A DNA stretch of 12,088 nt from an uncultured Actinomyces sp. Its GTDB lineage: Bacteria; Actinomycetota; Actinomycetes; Actinomycetales; Actinomycetaceae. The notes under the pieces are model-generated. The model was not told the origin of the DNA. It saw only the letters and a program-made list of their open reading frames with translations, and made no database searches. This document shows positions 11,534-12,088 of the stretch, one piece after another. Position 1 is the stretch's first letter; the number at the start of each line of letters is the position of its first letter. The position numbers and the translations under genes are program-made. Location: the NCBI GenBank assembly GCA_902373545.1, contig CABKMZ010000056.1, forward strand, positions 1-12,088, given 5' to 3'.

Positions 11534-11800
11534 ACCGAGCGACGGGCGGCTCCCAGGCTGGGGTGGTGGTGCCCCAAGTCGGGCTTGAACCGAATCGTCA
11601 AGGTCACCGCTCGTGTCGGTGAGAGTCTGGCGGGCAGATGTCGCGCTGCATACATCGACGGCGTGCTCGAGGGTGGACCTGCCTCTTTCGAGGCATGGGT
11701 CGTCGAGGCAATGACAGCCGCACTCACTCCGGCAGAAAAGAAGCGTGGGCGCAGGTATAAGCCGCTTGCCGCGGACAGGATCCCCAAGGGGCGACGGTAG
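11530..11800 (+). pseudogene. ParB-C-like ribbon-helix-helix protein, interrupted after codon 3 by the 55-bp repeat
   Basis: A GGGGG-containing Shine-Dalgarno (11518-11524) precedes ATG AAC CGA at 11530, whose ATG overlaps the preceding TGA. After those three codons the 55-bp repeat intervenes, shifts the frame and leads to a stop after 30 codons. Immediately after the repeat the sequence resumes as ATC GTC AAG GTC ACC. Removing 55 bp gives a 71-residue product: MNRIVKVTARVGESLAG, a helical middle (GGPASFEAWVVEAMTAAL) and a basic tail (RRYKPLAADRIPKGRR). The pattern matches the small C-terminal dimerisation/DNA-binding domain of actinobacterial ParB-like plasmid partition proteins; the tail of type PxxRxPxGR is characteristic. 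The repeat itself ends in TTGAACCGA, so a TTG start at 11585 would recreate the same N-terminus (LNRIVKV), although no good Shine-Dalgarno precedes it. Expression of 11585-11800 is therefore possible but uncertain. Confidence 0.6.
11539..11593. repeat. 55-bp perfect direct repeat, right copy (putative att site)
   Basis: Identical to 9875-9929 over 55 bases. Its last 8 bases, TGAACCGA (11586-11593), are also present directly before it (11531-11538), so the copy sits between 8-bp direct repeats inside the ParB-like gene. The minus-strand tRNA-like T-arm ends here: position 11594 is A instead of C, which breaks the outermost T-stem pair. Confidence 0.85.
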
Positions 11801-12010
11801 GCTTAGTTTTCAAGCAAGGCAGTTGACGTGGCCCACACAGGTGGCTCCAACACCCCAAGTTGAACACCGGCAATGCCGGTATTTCCAGCACGGCCAGCAA
11901 TGGGATGCAGCGTTAGTGCTGTTGATATGTGTGCGTGAGAGAATTGGGGGGCCTCCGCGGCGTCGACCCCGGACCAGCAGTATTCCTGCCGGGGAGTTGA
12001 CACCGACGAG
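11801..12010. other. intergenic leader with two small hairpins
   Basis: ACCGGC/GCCGGT (11866-11871 with 11875-11880) forms a tight 6-bp stem with a 3-nt loop, followed by ATTT. It could be a weak terminator of the ParB-like gene. CCCCG/CGGGG (11967-11971 with 11990-11994) plus GCAG/CTGC (11977-11980 with 11986-11989) makes a second stem just upstream of the next gene. No ORF was recognised. Confidence 0.4.
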
Positions 12011-12023
12011 AGGAGGTGACTGG

Positions 12024-12088
12024 GTGATGACGAAGGGTTATAGGACATTTCGTGTTGCTGGGGTTAGTCCCAGGTGTTGTGGTAGGGG
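12024..12088 (+). CDS. start of an unidentified gene, cut by window edge
   Basis: A perfect AGGAGGTGA Shine-Dalgarno (12011-12019) precedes GTG (12024) and ATG (12027), giving MTKGYRTFRVAGVSP and on without a stop to the end of the window. Both starts are in frame. Spacing from GGAGG favours GTG (7 nt) over ATG (10 nt). About 20 residues are too few to identify the protein. The strong ribosome-binding site is better than that of any other accessory gene here, so the gene is probably real. Confidence 0.5.
   Translation, partial: MMTKGYRTFRVAGVSPRCCGR

Noticed and set aside
9875..11593. Simple transposon with terminal inverted repeats
   Set aside because: The bounding repeats are direct, not inverted, and no transposase is encoded between them.
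11997..12002. Perfect TTGACA -35 hexamer
   Set aside because: It lies 9 nt before the Shine-Dalgarno of the last gene, so a -10 at normal spacing would fall in the start codon region, where none is seen.

Overview
The window looks like a high-GC Actinomycetota chromosome, probably close to Actinomyces/Schaalia. That placement is inferred from the RpoB and RpoC sequences (an actinobacterial-type coiled insert in beta', TTG starts, strong G/C third-position bias), not from any search. The backbone is the RNA polymerase beta/beta' operon (rpoB-rpoC, minus strand). It is followed in the same direction by the very first codons of rpsL, cut off by the left edge, which is the classical rpoBC-str operon order.

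Layout, left to right. 1-16 is the start of rpsL (minus). 17-275 is its structured leader and a good promoter. 484-557 and 1905-1967 are two copies of a palindromic intergenic repeat. Between them sits one plus-strand gene (728-1777) for an AbiEi-like/DUF559-type nuclease-fold protein, so the rpoC-rpsL interval carries a small accessory cassette pointing against the housekeeping transcription. 1968-2257 holds a C/A-rich, G-poor tract and a strong hairpin that ends rpoC. rpoC (2258-6160) and rpoB (6176-9652, TTG start) are intact and 15 bp apart. 9698-9813 contains two plausible sigma-70-type promoters for rpoB.

From 9875 rightwards the character changes to a small, decaying accessory island. 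It is marked by a perfect 55-bp direct repeat (9875-9929 and 11539-11593) that contains the 3' end of a tRNA (T-arm, acceptor strand, CCA) in minus orientation, with no matching 5' half. Between the copies lie a HigA-like antitoxin gene, a HigB-like toxin gene with an internal deletion and frameshift, a divergent AT-rich promoter/operator, and an ORF with a protein-like C-terminal half. The second repeat copy interrupts the fourth codon of a small ParB-C-like ribbon-helix-helix gene. Its ends coincide with an 8-bp sequence (TGAACCGA), and removing 55 bp restores a translationally coupled ORF.

The last bases hold the start of another, unidentified plus-strand gene behind a perfect Shine-Dalgarno sequence. 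Taken together, the right part reads as the remnant of an integrated plasmid-like or tRNA-targeting element parked upstream of rpoB. The left part reads as a polymerase/ribosomal-protein operon junction invaded by a single nuclease-fold gene bracketed by palindromes.
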